NCBI GenBank assembly: GCA_039619475.1
Contig: CM077115.1
Span: 225,057,064 to 225,121,063 of the forward strand
Direction of reading: 5' to 3'
DNA from: Icerya purchasi
Lineage: Eukaryota > Arthropoda > Insecta > Hemiptera > Monophlebidae
Length of the DNA stretch: 64,000 nucleotides
Program-made: the position numbers and the translations under genes
The notes under the pieces: model-generated
The model's input: the letters and a program-made list of their open reading frames with translations, nothing else
What the model was told of the DNA's origin: nothing
Database searches by the model: none
Shown here: piece by piece, positions 47,476 through 58,430 of the stretch
How positions within the stretch are numbered: position 1 is the first letter of the stretch
How the letters are laid out: every line of letters begins with the position of its first letter

Positions 47476-48442
47476 TAGTGTCCGACCGAACTTTCGGTTT
47501 CGGTTTCGGCTACCATCCAGCCGAAACTACGGCCGAAACCGAAACTGAATTCGGGAGGTCAACGTGTCTTCCGAAAAAAGAGAAGGGCTGTATGACAAAT
47601 CTACTTGATTAATAGAAACTTCTGATGTGGATGATGGTGATCGCTTATCACAAGCTAAGCAAATTATTCAAGTCTACTCATCAGAAGCGAGGTTACAAAG
47701 AAACGCAGATATTTATTCTTACTGGAATTCTAGTCCATTCCTTTTTTTTTTGAGAAAGGTTGCACTGAAATTCTTGTCAGCTCCACCGACCAGTGTTTCC
47801 AGTAAGCAACTATTTAGTGCTGTTGGTCAAATTTATTCTGCCAGAAGAAGCAATTTCCGAGGCGAAAATATTGACGTCAAATTATTGTTTCTCGCTTATA
47901 ATATTAGATTGTTCAATTATGAATACTGATAATTATCAGTCCATTAAAATTAATAATAGTTGTAGCTCAATGAAGCTTTTCACAGTTTCCTTTTATTTTA
48001 GTTAGAGAGAAAAATCTTTTAATACATCAAGTAGGATTATTTGCATTACAAATATTTAGTTGTTGTACTTGGTTCTTTTTAATTTTAATTATACGTAGAT
48101 TGTAGATTGGTAGTTCATTAACAAGAGTGCCATGCAAAATGGCCAAAGTTTAGAAGAAATTATTTTGTTCTTAAAATGAAACGAGTATTTTTTGTTTTAT
48201 GTAACTAAACATATTAGGTAAAAAGAAGTAAAATTGTTTTGTACCTTTTATTTTATGTTATTATTTATAAATAATATTAAAAGCACAAATCATTTATTTG
48301 AAATAAGGAGTGATGTTATGTTATGTTAATGATTACTTCAAATATCAATGACTGAATAATTAATATGTGATTTAAAAATAAAGACTTACTTTCGATTTCG
48401 GTTTCGGTTTCGGCCTTAAAACCTAGTTTCCGTCGGACTCTA
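47476..48442 (+). mobile_element. Internally deleted hAT element (967 bp) with target duplication
   Basis: The left terminus is TAGTGTCCGACCGAA and the right terminus TTCCGTCGGACTCTA, an imperfect inverted pair. They are flanked by the identical 8-mer TTTTCATT at 47468-47475 and 48443-48450. Inside each end is a CGGTTT hexamer array (47491-47510 and 48391-48416), plus inverted copies at 47517-47550. TAG-type ends and the 8-bp duplication fit hAT. Only the C-terminal dimerisation part of the transposase remains. Confidence 0.88.
47627..47929 (+). pseudogene. hAT transposase C-terminal dimerisation domain, truncated
   Basis: A 100-codon frame. From about residue 34 it reads YWNSSPF, ALKFLSAPPTSVSSKQLFSA, GQIYSARRSN, GENIDVKLLFLAYN. 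This is the hATC dimerisation region, with the conserved TSV.S..LFS.(A) core and terminal N. The DDE catalytic domain and the BED zinc finger are missing, removed by an internal deletion of the element. The frame is intact to its TGA, suggesting the deletion is not very old. The start methionine is fortuitous. Confidence 0.85.
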
Positions 48443-48450
48443 TTTTCATT

Positions 48451-50335
48451 TCAATTTTATTTACACTGCTTAGTCGGTGAGGAACAGGATACGATCAGGA
48501 AAAAGGGTCGTAGAATGAAACGGAAGTTTTAGGAAGAAAGTGAAAAACTGCGGAAATACATGAGGCATAGTGAATGGAAAGTGGCATCATGAGGGAACCG
48601 AACTGTTACTGAGAAAGAACTGATGGGTAAGACGTGGGTGCCCATTCAACGAAGGGCAACACTGGCTCGAAGCTGATGATGGTTAACATTCCGTATCGAT
48701 CACTATTTTATTAAAGATGGATCTGAACTAATTGTGTGTATTCGTTATACCATATTTTTGTTGTCATTCTAGATGTGATCCGGATCTAATTATTTTCACG
48801 GAGCAGCTTAGATGCACTAATTTATCAATGTTCAGTAATAAAATCCCCGGATTAATGGTCAGCGTGCCAGATGTAAATAATAAAAGGCCTGTTTTTCTTT
48901 CTACGAACAGCTAATGCCACATGGCTGTTATATTAATATTTATAACATCACTCAGACGCTATTAATTATTTCAGCTTTGATTAAAAAAGTCGGTGTTAAG
49001 TGGTATACACAGATATTACGAACGATATATCTGTGTTCAGTTTGTACAAGTAATGACGGTATTTCCGACACAGGTTTAAAACTATATGGTGGAGGTACGG
49101 ACGGTGGCTGGCCACTGAGTATCTGTGGGTAACTGTACTTGTATGTCCAAGATATGTCCCATTTTTACCGTTGTTTCCAATCTCGGCCAATAGACTTTAC
49201 CATTATTCGCTTTTAATGCTTCCAAGGATACTCGGCTGCGCCGGAAAAAAAAAAAAGAAAAAAAAAAGGATTCCAAAAGTTACCTTACGGAGAATATTTT
49301 GCACATAGTCGTCTGCTCCCATGATTACCGAAAAGTATGTTTGCGTATCAAGCCTCACGGTGAACAGCTTGCGGGCATATACGTACCTCTATATCTCGGG
49401 ATCGATTCGGTATTTCGTTTCTTTAATTGTAGCATACTGAACATTTGAACTACAATCGCTATTATAGAGAGTTTAACAGTTTGATGTGTCGTAGTGCTGA
49501 AAACGAGTCAGAAAATATAGCGTATAGAGTACCAAACGATAGATTATCTGAAGTAAACATTAGAATGTGACCATCAGTCAGTGTCGTGGTGATCTGTACA
49601 AGTTCATGAACACGTGAACTTCCAAAAGAAAAACTACGTATGAATACGTGTCATTTCGTAGAAAGAATTTGTATACCTTTTTCCGTATTTGAAAACTTCT
49701 AAAAGGCTTAAAATTGTCCAATTTTATCTTTTTCAATTAGAAATCGCAGTATTTGTGTTACCCCTTTCATTATTACTAGTAAAATTTATACGACGTCGTA
49801 ACTCTGCATTTCTACTGAGTATTCACTTTTTCTGCCCTTCGTACATTTTTCTTATTTTACGTACTATCTGTTAGCGACAATTTGAAAGACTCATCATCGT
49901 AATTGTTTTATTTTTATTTTTGATATCCGGCGCGTATTGTTTTAATATAAAGAAATCGGTATTATTTTATTTACTTGATGCGCGCTCCATTATTAATTAC
50001 TTTTTTTAGTTACGAGTGTTTAAAGTACTTTTTGTTGTTTTTTTAATTTTTTTGTAATAATATAATTATTTGAAACATAAACAAATATGGGTAATTTTGT
50101 TTTAAGAAACACGATAATTTTGTCTAGTAATTGACAAAAAAATTTTACGACCACTGAAAATTACTGTATAATTTCCATTTCTGTAATCTTAAAAGACTGA
50201 ATTTCTCGTCGTTAATGAGGAAAAAAATTAAAATAACGCGACCAGGCCCTATTTGTTGTTCTTTAATTGTTATTGTGAACTCCCACTTAGGTTCCTCACT
50301 AACCGGGAAGATTAAAGGAGTAGATTTTATTTCTA
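48451..50335. other. Unassigned intergenic DNA
   Basis: AT-rich, with an A-rich run at 49242-49268. Frames at 48732-48914 and 48914-49132 match no family I know. Confidence 0.4.
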
Positions 50336-51600
50336 ATGGAATAAGCTCGTTTCGAAGCGTCGGTGAAATAATAAACCGAATAAGGCAGCCGATGTAACGC
50401 ACTTTGTAGCCATTTCATCTATCGCATTATTCGGTTTTGCTTTAGTATCTGCCGAAAATAGGTCCCAAACTGGCTCTAAAACGGTATAATAACATTTCGT
50501 ATTTTACTTATAATTCTGTGCAGTGTTTTTTTTTGAAGGGAAATTGGAGCCCAAATTGTTGTAAATGTTTACAAGTTTGGATGCTACTAGTGGTCGACAA
50601 CAGTTAGCATTTTTCCCTCTATAGACGGAGAGAGGAGAGATAACGGAGGCCAGTCATCGGTGTAGTTGGGAAGACTTGCAAACACAATCCAAAGTCCGGT
50701 ATTTCGAATCGTAACCAGAGCATTTTTAGAAGATGCTGACTGGCAGATAAATAGACAACAACGAGGTTGTAGTCCAGTCCAATACGAGTAAAGGTATGAT
50801 GTATGCAAAATAATGTGGAGCAGGACTTGTTTCTGACTATTTTAAGGATATTAAGCAATGATTAGCGCCTAACTTAGGGGCAGACTATAATCCAAAGAAC
50901 TCGGTTGCCTCTGATCGCTTCGGAAATGAATTATTAATTATTTAATTTTGGGTTTACCGAATATGCTAGTTTTCGCGTAAAAATAATATAAGCAGTTTTT
51001 TGGGTGTTGGACATCTGCTAAAACTGCACGATTATAGATTGTCCAAGTATTAACGAGCTTTGAGTGTACAGGAGGCCTGCCGTTTATATGCATTTAAATC
51101 GTCGTCGATATATTTGGTTACAGTATTTTGTCAAAACAAGAAAGCACTATATATCATGTAGGTTTAATAGGCCAGCTTGCGTTACTCCGTTTTTGATAAT
51201 AAAATCTGGCGAATAACCTCTAAGCGAATTCTGATGGTTCGATCTGAAAGAAAGCTGTAAGTAAATTAAATTAGCCGGCCTTTTCTATTTCTATCTTTAT
51301 GAACAACTATGTAATTTTACATCAGCAGAGACAGTATCGTCCGCCTCCCGGATATCAAAAAATACCGATGCTAGAATTGGTTGTTTTTAACTTTGTTCAA
51401 TATTTTCTGCCGTAAATTACACAGATATGTCAGGGTGTTTCTGTATTTTCAGAATTCAGCCTGGCTTTCAGGAGTGAAACCATGTTTTTCCAGGTGTTGT
51501 ATTAACCGGCGAACCACGAATTTTTTCATTAGTTTACACGTAACGCATGTAGGCGAGACAGACACCTATATGGCGATGGATTTGTTAGCAAAAAGGAGAT
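50336..51600 (-). pseudogene. Ancient I-like LINE: reverse transcriptase to RNase H start
   Basis: On the minus strand and in changing frames: KLMKKFVVRRLIQHLEKHGF (plus 51464-51540), motif A FFDIREADDTV (51319-51363), motif B NGVTQAGLLNL (51162-51197) and motif C YIDDDLNAY (51094-51116). Then LDYNLVVVYLSASQHLLKML (about 50720-50790) is the thumb region. Finally YYFTDASKRAYSI (50336-50386) fits the first RNase H segment. The order and spacing match I-clade ORF2. Many stops and frameshifts show a very old copy, although the catalytic Asp pair can still be read. Its thumb sequence differs from the family at 54-52.5 kb, so it is a separate family. Confidence 0.6.
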
Positions 51601-52488
51601 AATAAATTTTCCATGCAATTTTCATTTTTCTGTATTTAGGAATTCGTATCGTTTAACACATTTATCTCGATCCACAATCTCTGCGCCCCAGGGGTGTTTT
51701 TTTTTTTAGTTTGCCAGCAAGGGCATTAATCAGAAAAATTTGAGAAGAATGAGTGCTGCATAAAAGGAGCTAAAACCGCTGCAACTAAATTACTAAATAT
51801 ATTGTAGATATCGGGATACTAACGGAGAAACTAGTGGGGTGATTAAGATATTAACCAGAAGTAACAGTAAGACCATAACTACAACTGAGTAGCGTCCAGG
51901 TCGCCCTGGTTTATATTCGGTGCTGTTTTGGCAACGGGTGATAGCTATCCTGTAAATTCCATATGACTATGTCATTCTGTTAAAACTAAGAGTTAATTTA
52001 TGGCTTGCGGAGTAATTTCTGTTGCAACATTCGTTACGTATTTTACGTAACTTTTTATTTTTTTTATTTGTCATTAATGTATATATGTCTTCTTCTGTGT
52101 CGGTCACTCCGGGGCGGGTATCGTGACTCTACCTACTTGTATATTCTAGCTGTACAGATGTAGATAGTGTTCATGGCAATTGTTATATGTAACGCCGGTG
52201 CACACGCAATACTACACTTGAAACTAATATTGTGACTGTTTGATTTATCGCGCTACAAATGCAGTCCCGTGTGTGTCTGTTGCCTACTGGCCAGCGTGCA
52301 TACGACGGTGTACGTGGTGGTTTACCATTACCTTCTGTATGATTCTATTAGCGGTTATTTTATTTAATTTTTGTAATAATTTCTGTGTGGAATTTAGACT
52401 TCCGCAAAGAAAGCCAAGCGCTCTAGCAACTAGGCTCTCGCGATACCTGTACATATATGTGGGAGACATATGTGTATGTGTGTACTTG
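51601..52488. other. Unassigned intergenic DNA
   Basis: The first few hundred bases could be the N-terminal part of the I-like element on the minus strand, but no motif is clear. The 144-codon frame at 52240-52674 runs through a T/G tract and is not credible. Confidence 0.35.
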
Positions 52489-52497
52489 AAATTTATT

Positions 52498-54053
52498 TAT
52501 ATTTTTTTTTTTCAATTTTTTTTTTTTGGGGGGGGGGCTCGTCAACCAAGGATTTTTACCCAGAAACAAAAGGTAAGGAAAGAAGTCGGTTATATTTTGA
52601 TCCGATCAGACATTTTATCTAAAAAGGAACAAATAGCAGGAATAATTAGTGGGGAAGGAAAGGACAGGATATAGGAAGCGCAATAAGGGGTAGGAAGTCC
52701 AAACTTAAGCAAATAAGAATATAAGGCAGAACGCTCCATGGAGCGAGATGAACACTGGAAAAACACATAATCGGCGTTGCAAATAACTACATCATCCGGA
52801 TGGAGAGGACAGTGCGGAGAAGAAATCAAGGAAAAACGAAATTTAGATAATGGCAGCAAAGAATGGCTAAAGCGCATACGAACAATGTAAACAACATCAG
52901 AATGTCGAAGAAGAGAGGGATGCAAAAGAAACCATGAATATGCAGGAAGAGTAGGCTGAACAGACAGATGAAATTGAATAATTATTAGAAAAAGAGGAAA
53001 CATAGGTGTCCGACCAAAATCGGATATGAAAGCTTAAATTGATGGGAGGTTATCGGATGGAATTTTTAAAAAAAAAAAAGACGAGAGGAAGCAGCAGCGG
53101 CCCGAGCCAAGGAAACAGCCGCTTCATTACAAAATATGTCCGAGTGACTAGGTACCCACAGCAAATCAATATTAATGGAATTGAGAGAGGAAAGATTATG
53201 AATGAGTAAATGTATACGGAGAACGACTACGAATGATCAGGAAGGGGAGAGCATATGGCTTGAAGGGCGCTCAAAGAGTCAAAGATAATTACAAATTTAG
53301 AGGAAAAATGATTCGAGGAAATGGAAATAATAGAACGTAGGATAGTCAATAATTCGTTTATGAATATGGAACAGAAATAAGGAAGACGAAAAGATTCTGA
53401 TAGGTTAAAATCAGGAAGAATGAAAGAAGCACCAACACCACCAGGCCCTCTCGAACCATCCGTGTAAATGGTAACATGAGAGGGAAATAGGGAATTGATA
53501 GTGCTGTAGTTAGGGGAGATTTTTTGCAAATGAGGGAAGGATAAATACCTTAGGAGGCTGACAGATATCAGCGAAGTCGAAGGAAAAATAAGGGAGATTA
53601 TTGAAAGAGATAATATACGGCCAAAATGAACCGAGACGATGTGAAATAAAAGCCAGAATAGGGGTTTTGCTGGGAGTGAAGCGCCATCTGTCATAAATCG
53701 AAAGGTAAGATTGAACAAGAGTAGAGGATGTGAGAGGAAGACGTTTAACAAGGAAACGATAGCCTAAATAAGATCTACGAATGGATAGGGGTGACGAATT
53801 GGATTCAGCAAGAATAAGAGGGGTTGGAGGGGATTTAAGAGCGCCAAGACAGAGACGAAGGCAAGAATTTTATATTACATCTAGTTTGGAAAGACGTGTC
53901 TTGGACGCACTACCACAAATAAAAGAACAATAATCAAATTTGGAACGGATTTTGGGCATGTCAATAGTGGAACTTACCCAACGCAGAGAATTGTGCACTA
54001 TATAAGGAAAAGATGAGAAATTGAGGACATAAAGAATTTTAAGGATTTATATT
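52498..54053 (-). mobile_element. I-clade LINE family, copy d: thumb, RNase H, C-terminus, poly(A)
   Basis: The best-preserved member of the family. On the minus strand: HNSLRWVSSTIDMPKIRSKF, DYCSFICGSASKTRLSKLDV, a TAA, NSCLRLCLGALKSPPTPLIL and SIRRSYLGYRFLVKRLPL (I-type thumb). A frameshift near 53510 leads to RNase H: IYTDGSRGPGGVGASF (53425-53470), INELLTILRSI, FDSLSALQAI (53258-53283) and LLWVPSHSDIFCNEAA (53110-53165). CNADYVFFQCSS and ILSFPSPLIIPAICSF end at the stop codon at 52590. The 3' UTR ends GGGTAAAAATCC...GACGAGCCC and an A-rich tail (plus 52501-52528). AAATTTATT occurs at both edges (52489-52497, 54054-54062), a possible target duplication. 5'-truncated. Confidence 0.78.
53227..53751 (-). 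pseudogene. RNase H domain of I-clade copy d
   Basis: A 174-codon frame holding three of four RNase H catalytic segments: YTDGS (Asp), NELLTIL (Glu) and FDSLSALQAI (Asp). The fourth, WVPSHSD...NEAA, follows after a stop at 53227 in the next stretch. The enzyme would degrade the RNA strand during reverse transcription. The first 75 codons are out-of-frame thumb sequence rather than protein. Confidence 0.7.
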
Positions 54054-54079
54054 AAATTTATTATTATCGTTCGTTAGGT

Positions 54080-55993
54080 ATGTTTTTTTTTCTTCTTTTT
54101 TATCATTTATTTGACATCTTCATCACCCTTATTCAGAATTTTTTCCAAAATAACACTTTTTTTCTCTCTACCCTTTTCTTCCCCCCGTTAAACGCGTCTG
54201 TCACTGTCTCCCCCATGAATCCGGTTTCGGTCCTACACTATTTAATATTTATTTCCTTGACGTTACTTCTCTTCCTGTCGGATCCTCTTCTGTCTTCTTA
54301 GCAAATGAAGCCCTTATCTACACTAGCTCAACGATGTGACTGACATCAGAAAAAAAGATAAGTAATTCCTAATCCTATTCTTTGAAATTATCTCTCCATC
54401 ATTCACCTCACCCTTTTTTCGTCTAATCTTCTTGTATTGTTTTATCCTTCCATCCCTCTATAATGGTATTCTAGTAATCGATATAGTTCATCTAACACTC
54501 CTCTTCAGTAAATAAATGAATGTCCAAAATGATTATGTTAAAACCGAATTTTATTCACTATATTCACATATGTATAACTTATTTATAAATAATTAATGTT
54601 ATACATATGTGAATATAGTGAATAAAATTTGGTTTTAACATAATTATAACAGTTAGTAACTGAAATTTTTGTACATTCATTTAATTACTTATTATTGTCA
54701 GTTTATATTTCGGAAGAAAAATACTTATAATAATATAACTCCTATTCACGTTAAAGCCGCCTCTCTTTTCATGGCTACTTTTGCGCAACTCCACTTTTAA
54801 AAAACTTGATCTTCTAAAAGTTTCATTTCCCCAAAAATCGGAAAGTGACGCTTTCATTTTCCGGATTCTTACAAATTTGTAATTCCCGCTCGAAATTTCT
54901 TCTATCGCGGTAATTCCCACAAAATGCTTCTATCCAAACTTGACAGAATCCTTGCCAATCTTCTACTACGGCTGTTCTATCTAAATGATATCTACAATTC
55001 TCTCTATCAATTCGTACATCTTTGCTTGAATATTCTTTAATTAAAAGTCTCCCCTCTTTTCATTCTATTTCATCTCCGCAGGTGTACACATATTAGAAAC
55101 CTCCGGCGTTTTGTTCTTTATAGAAACCTATGTTTTTTCCTACAACAAGCTTCCCTAACAACATGTCAGCCAGAATTCTCTTTTATTTCTCTTCGTGCTG
55201 ATTCCATCTCTTGCAATGTAATCAAATATGAATTTTTCCATATTCTAAAGTGGTCATTTTTTTTTTTTACTAATGTCTCTAAAATTAACGATGCTGTAGG
55301 CAGTGCGTTTACCTCTCCCTCACTTTTTCATTTCGAGTCCTTCACACTTTTCACAACTGAGTCAATCTCCATTTACTTTTGCAACTAGCATGGAACCAAC
55401 AAACTTCTCACTGTTTTCGACTTCAAAGGCGTTCTTCAAGCAATTTCATTTCTTTCCATTCTCTCAGTTCGACCCTTCATCTTCGTTTTGCTGTTATCAC
55501 GTTCTGTTCTTCAAGAAGGCTTTTACAGGTTCTTAGTCATTCTAACATAAGGGGAAATGACGTAGCGAATTTCCTAGCTTGGTTTTTGGTTAACCGTGTA
55601 TCTTTTTCTGTTTTCTAATCGTGCTTCTCATTACCTCCCGTACAGTCTGCTCCCTGCACTCAGCCTTGGTTCCTGTTCGTTCCTTGAGCACATTTTTAAT
55701 TAGACGAAGAAACTCTCTTCTTCTCGCTTATCGGTTTAGATTTTCCCTCCCTCCTACTCCCTATTGCCGCCCCACAAGCTGGTCCTTCTTGTATATATAT
55801 GTGAGGCGAACCGTGAATCCATTGACTGCTCAGCTCTTGTTAATGAACGTTTTCTTTTGTATTCGCAAATTTTAGCTTTAGGTCTTCCTACTTTTCGTGA
55901 TACTTTCTTCATTCTTTCCTTTCCATCTCTATTGATAATTTCCTCACGTCAACCTTTAGCGTTTTCTTTCTCCACTCATCTCAGAATCTAAAT
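54080..55993 (+). pseudogene. I-clade LINE family, copy e: reverse transcriptase to C-terminus, decayed
   Basis: At 54210-54340 one frame reads ESGFGPTLFNIYFLDVTSLP, then SSVFLANEALIYTSST. This is motif B GP.LFN followed by motif C, in which the catalytic pair reads NE instead of DD. Downstream, RNase H traces appear as LTVFDFKGVLQAISF (55408-55450) and SHSNIRGNDVANFLA (55534-55580). The C-terminal end follows as NERFLLYSQILALGLP and FFILSFPSLL (55826-55930) to the stop at 55989-55991. Frames change many times. It lies head-to-head with copy d, only about 30 bp from its 5' edge, and contains a hairpin MITE at 54532-54644. No 3' signature or poly(A) is clear. Confidence 0.6.
54532..54644. mobile_element. 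Hairpin MITE (113 bp)
   Basis: Two 47-bp arms (54532-54578 and 54598-54644) are reverse complements with a single mismatch, around a 19-bp AT-rich centre. The ends read ATTATGTTAAAACC. No flanking duplication is certain because the site is AT-rich. It is nested in I-clade copy e. Superfamily unknown. Confidence 0.8.
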
Positions 55994-58393
55994 TTGTAAA
56001 TCAGACTTTCAGATTGTTACATTAATAGAAAAAATTATAAAAACAATGAAACGTGAGTGAAATTCAGTTACATTTGTCAGTCTATAGATAGTCTACATCT
56101 TCGATACATGGAGCGGATCTAGACTAAGGAATTCTTTAAGCGTACTAGGCGTAAAATCGCGCTTCATTCAGCCAGAATTCGTATTCCATTGCGGCATATT
56201 GAAATGTAGAAAAACTTATTACTGCGCTATGTTTACGTTCATAGTGGCCTGCTGAAGTAAATAAAAATAAAAAAAAATACTACTTTAGACTGTCCGCAAT
56301 TGGTTCTTCATTAGTGTAATCTATACGCGGCTATGTGCATGCTCGACAATGAAACGCCTCTATTAGCATTAGTTTTATTTCGTAACCTTTTTATTTACCA
56401 TCGTCAAACCGAAAAAAAAATTATTAAAAAGTATTGAATTACCAGTTGATATTATTGATGTTTGATACCGACTGGATTAAAGAGATTTTGCAGAGGGACA
56501 ATGTTACCATTAAATTAATAGGCTGCTTAAATTTGATTTGTATTATGAAAAAGGAAGTTTCTTCATTTGAAAATACACGATACAATTGCAATAGCGAAAA
56601 AAGTTTCCCGGCTTGATTGTCCAGAAAAATGTAAACCTTTAGCCGTTTTTGCGCATTTAATGGTTTATTTTGAAAATTCCATGTAAAATTACACATGCAA
56701 CACTTTCCTTTATTTTCGTTTTAGCACGCAAATTTTATATGAAACCGAGCAAAACTGGAAATACTAAAAATAAAAGTAATAAAAATTTAGTATAGTAGTA
56801 GTAGTAATAATAATAATAATAGTAATAATGATAATGAAAGTAAAAATACCGATTGCAGTAAAATCAATTCGAAAATATCATTTAGAAGAGGGTGGAACGT
56901 AATATGATGTATAGACGCATTTGGGCATGCGTATGTGGGGAAGTGGGTGCAGAAAAATATTTTGATAAAAAACGCGCAAGTGATTGAAGAAAGACGGAAA
57001 TGATTATTGGTCGGGTAAAGGGAGAAATGAATAACGAGCGACAAAGAAGGAGAAAGTAGAAGAAAAATGTTCGATATGCAAACGGAGAATAGTAGTGATT
57101 GTCAGAAGGTTATTATAGCAGGAGAATATTAATAGAACTAGTTGACTGAAATATTATGTATACGCAGATAACATTAGATTATTCTATTGTAATATATTGC
57201 GTACGATTTATAGGGACGATAAACCTATCTTGGAACAAACTCGAACATTTTCTTCTCCGTAACGTTCATTCATTGCATTCTATTTATACTATCGCGCGTG
57301 TACATTTTTCTATTCTCACGACACAGACACCAGCCGCTGCATTGGTCCGCTATTAAAAATAAGCTTCTTCATTATTCACCATCATTATTTGTTTTTATTC
57401 GCTTCGCTGCCATATACAAACGATAAATACCGCATCCATACAGAAAATTATACAATCATTCGCTTTTTATTATATCATACACTCGAGCAGCCGTTTAATA
57501 TGCCAAACGCATTCGCTAACATTGTCCGTTTCAATTCCCTTCTCCCCTCGCAGCTCTTGAAGGCTCTTTATCACTCCCGGTAGATCCCTTAAAATCGTTT
57601 CCCAGCGATAGTGTTTAGTCCGCGACAGTTCAAACTTCAATAACGCGTTTTTTTTGTTGTTTTTTTTTGTTTTATTTATTTTTCTTTACGTTGCCATCTA
57701 CAAAATTTCAACTAATTCACTCAACGGACACTCCATGTAAGAGCACTATCGTTAGATTGCTAAGGTCGCGGGGTTTATGCGCGTAACCATTACAATTAAT
57801 GGAATTTCTTCTACCTCCTATTCAATTTCGTTAGTTAACTTAACTTTGTATGTGTCGTATGGCTACATTTTTCTTCTTTTTATGCGATTTCTTTTTTTCT
57901 TCTCCTCTAACACAATCTAACGCCCATATAGAAAAATAATAATCTCTCTGCTATGCTAAGTTTAATTTTTTTCCCGTTTTTTGAAACATTTTTATTTTTA
58001 CCGTATTGTAAACTGAATAAGTATATACTAAAAAGTATAATAAAAATTTTACCAAATTGCGATTACTGATGCGATCAAAAAATTTTCTCACGGGTATCTT
58101 GTAACTCTCTTTTATAAATTATGTTCGATTACGTTGTCAACGTCATTAAAACCAACCTTCAAACTGAATAGAACCTGAACACGTGGAACAGTCTGTACTT
58201 CTTCCGCCGCGCCTATATATGATCACGTTAAACTCTATCTCATTTGCAAGATGAAACGATCGACAGGCTTAGTTTCAAAGCGGTAACTACTTCGGAAAAT
58301 GTTTCAGAATTAATTGGTCCTAGTTCACATTAATCGGAAGTATTTTATAAACAGATTTTGACTTAACAAACACAATGCATGTGCCCCCTTCCC

Positions 58394-58430
<37 letters not shown>

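Noticed and set aside
47491..47510. Telomere-like TTTCGG repeats
   Set aside because: Not the insect TTAGG repeat; they are subterminal repeats of a hAT element with matching ends.
52240..52674. 144-codon frame at 52.2 kb
   Set aside because: Its second half is antisense to the 3' UTR and C-terminus of I-clade copy d and passes through a T/G tract.
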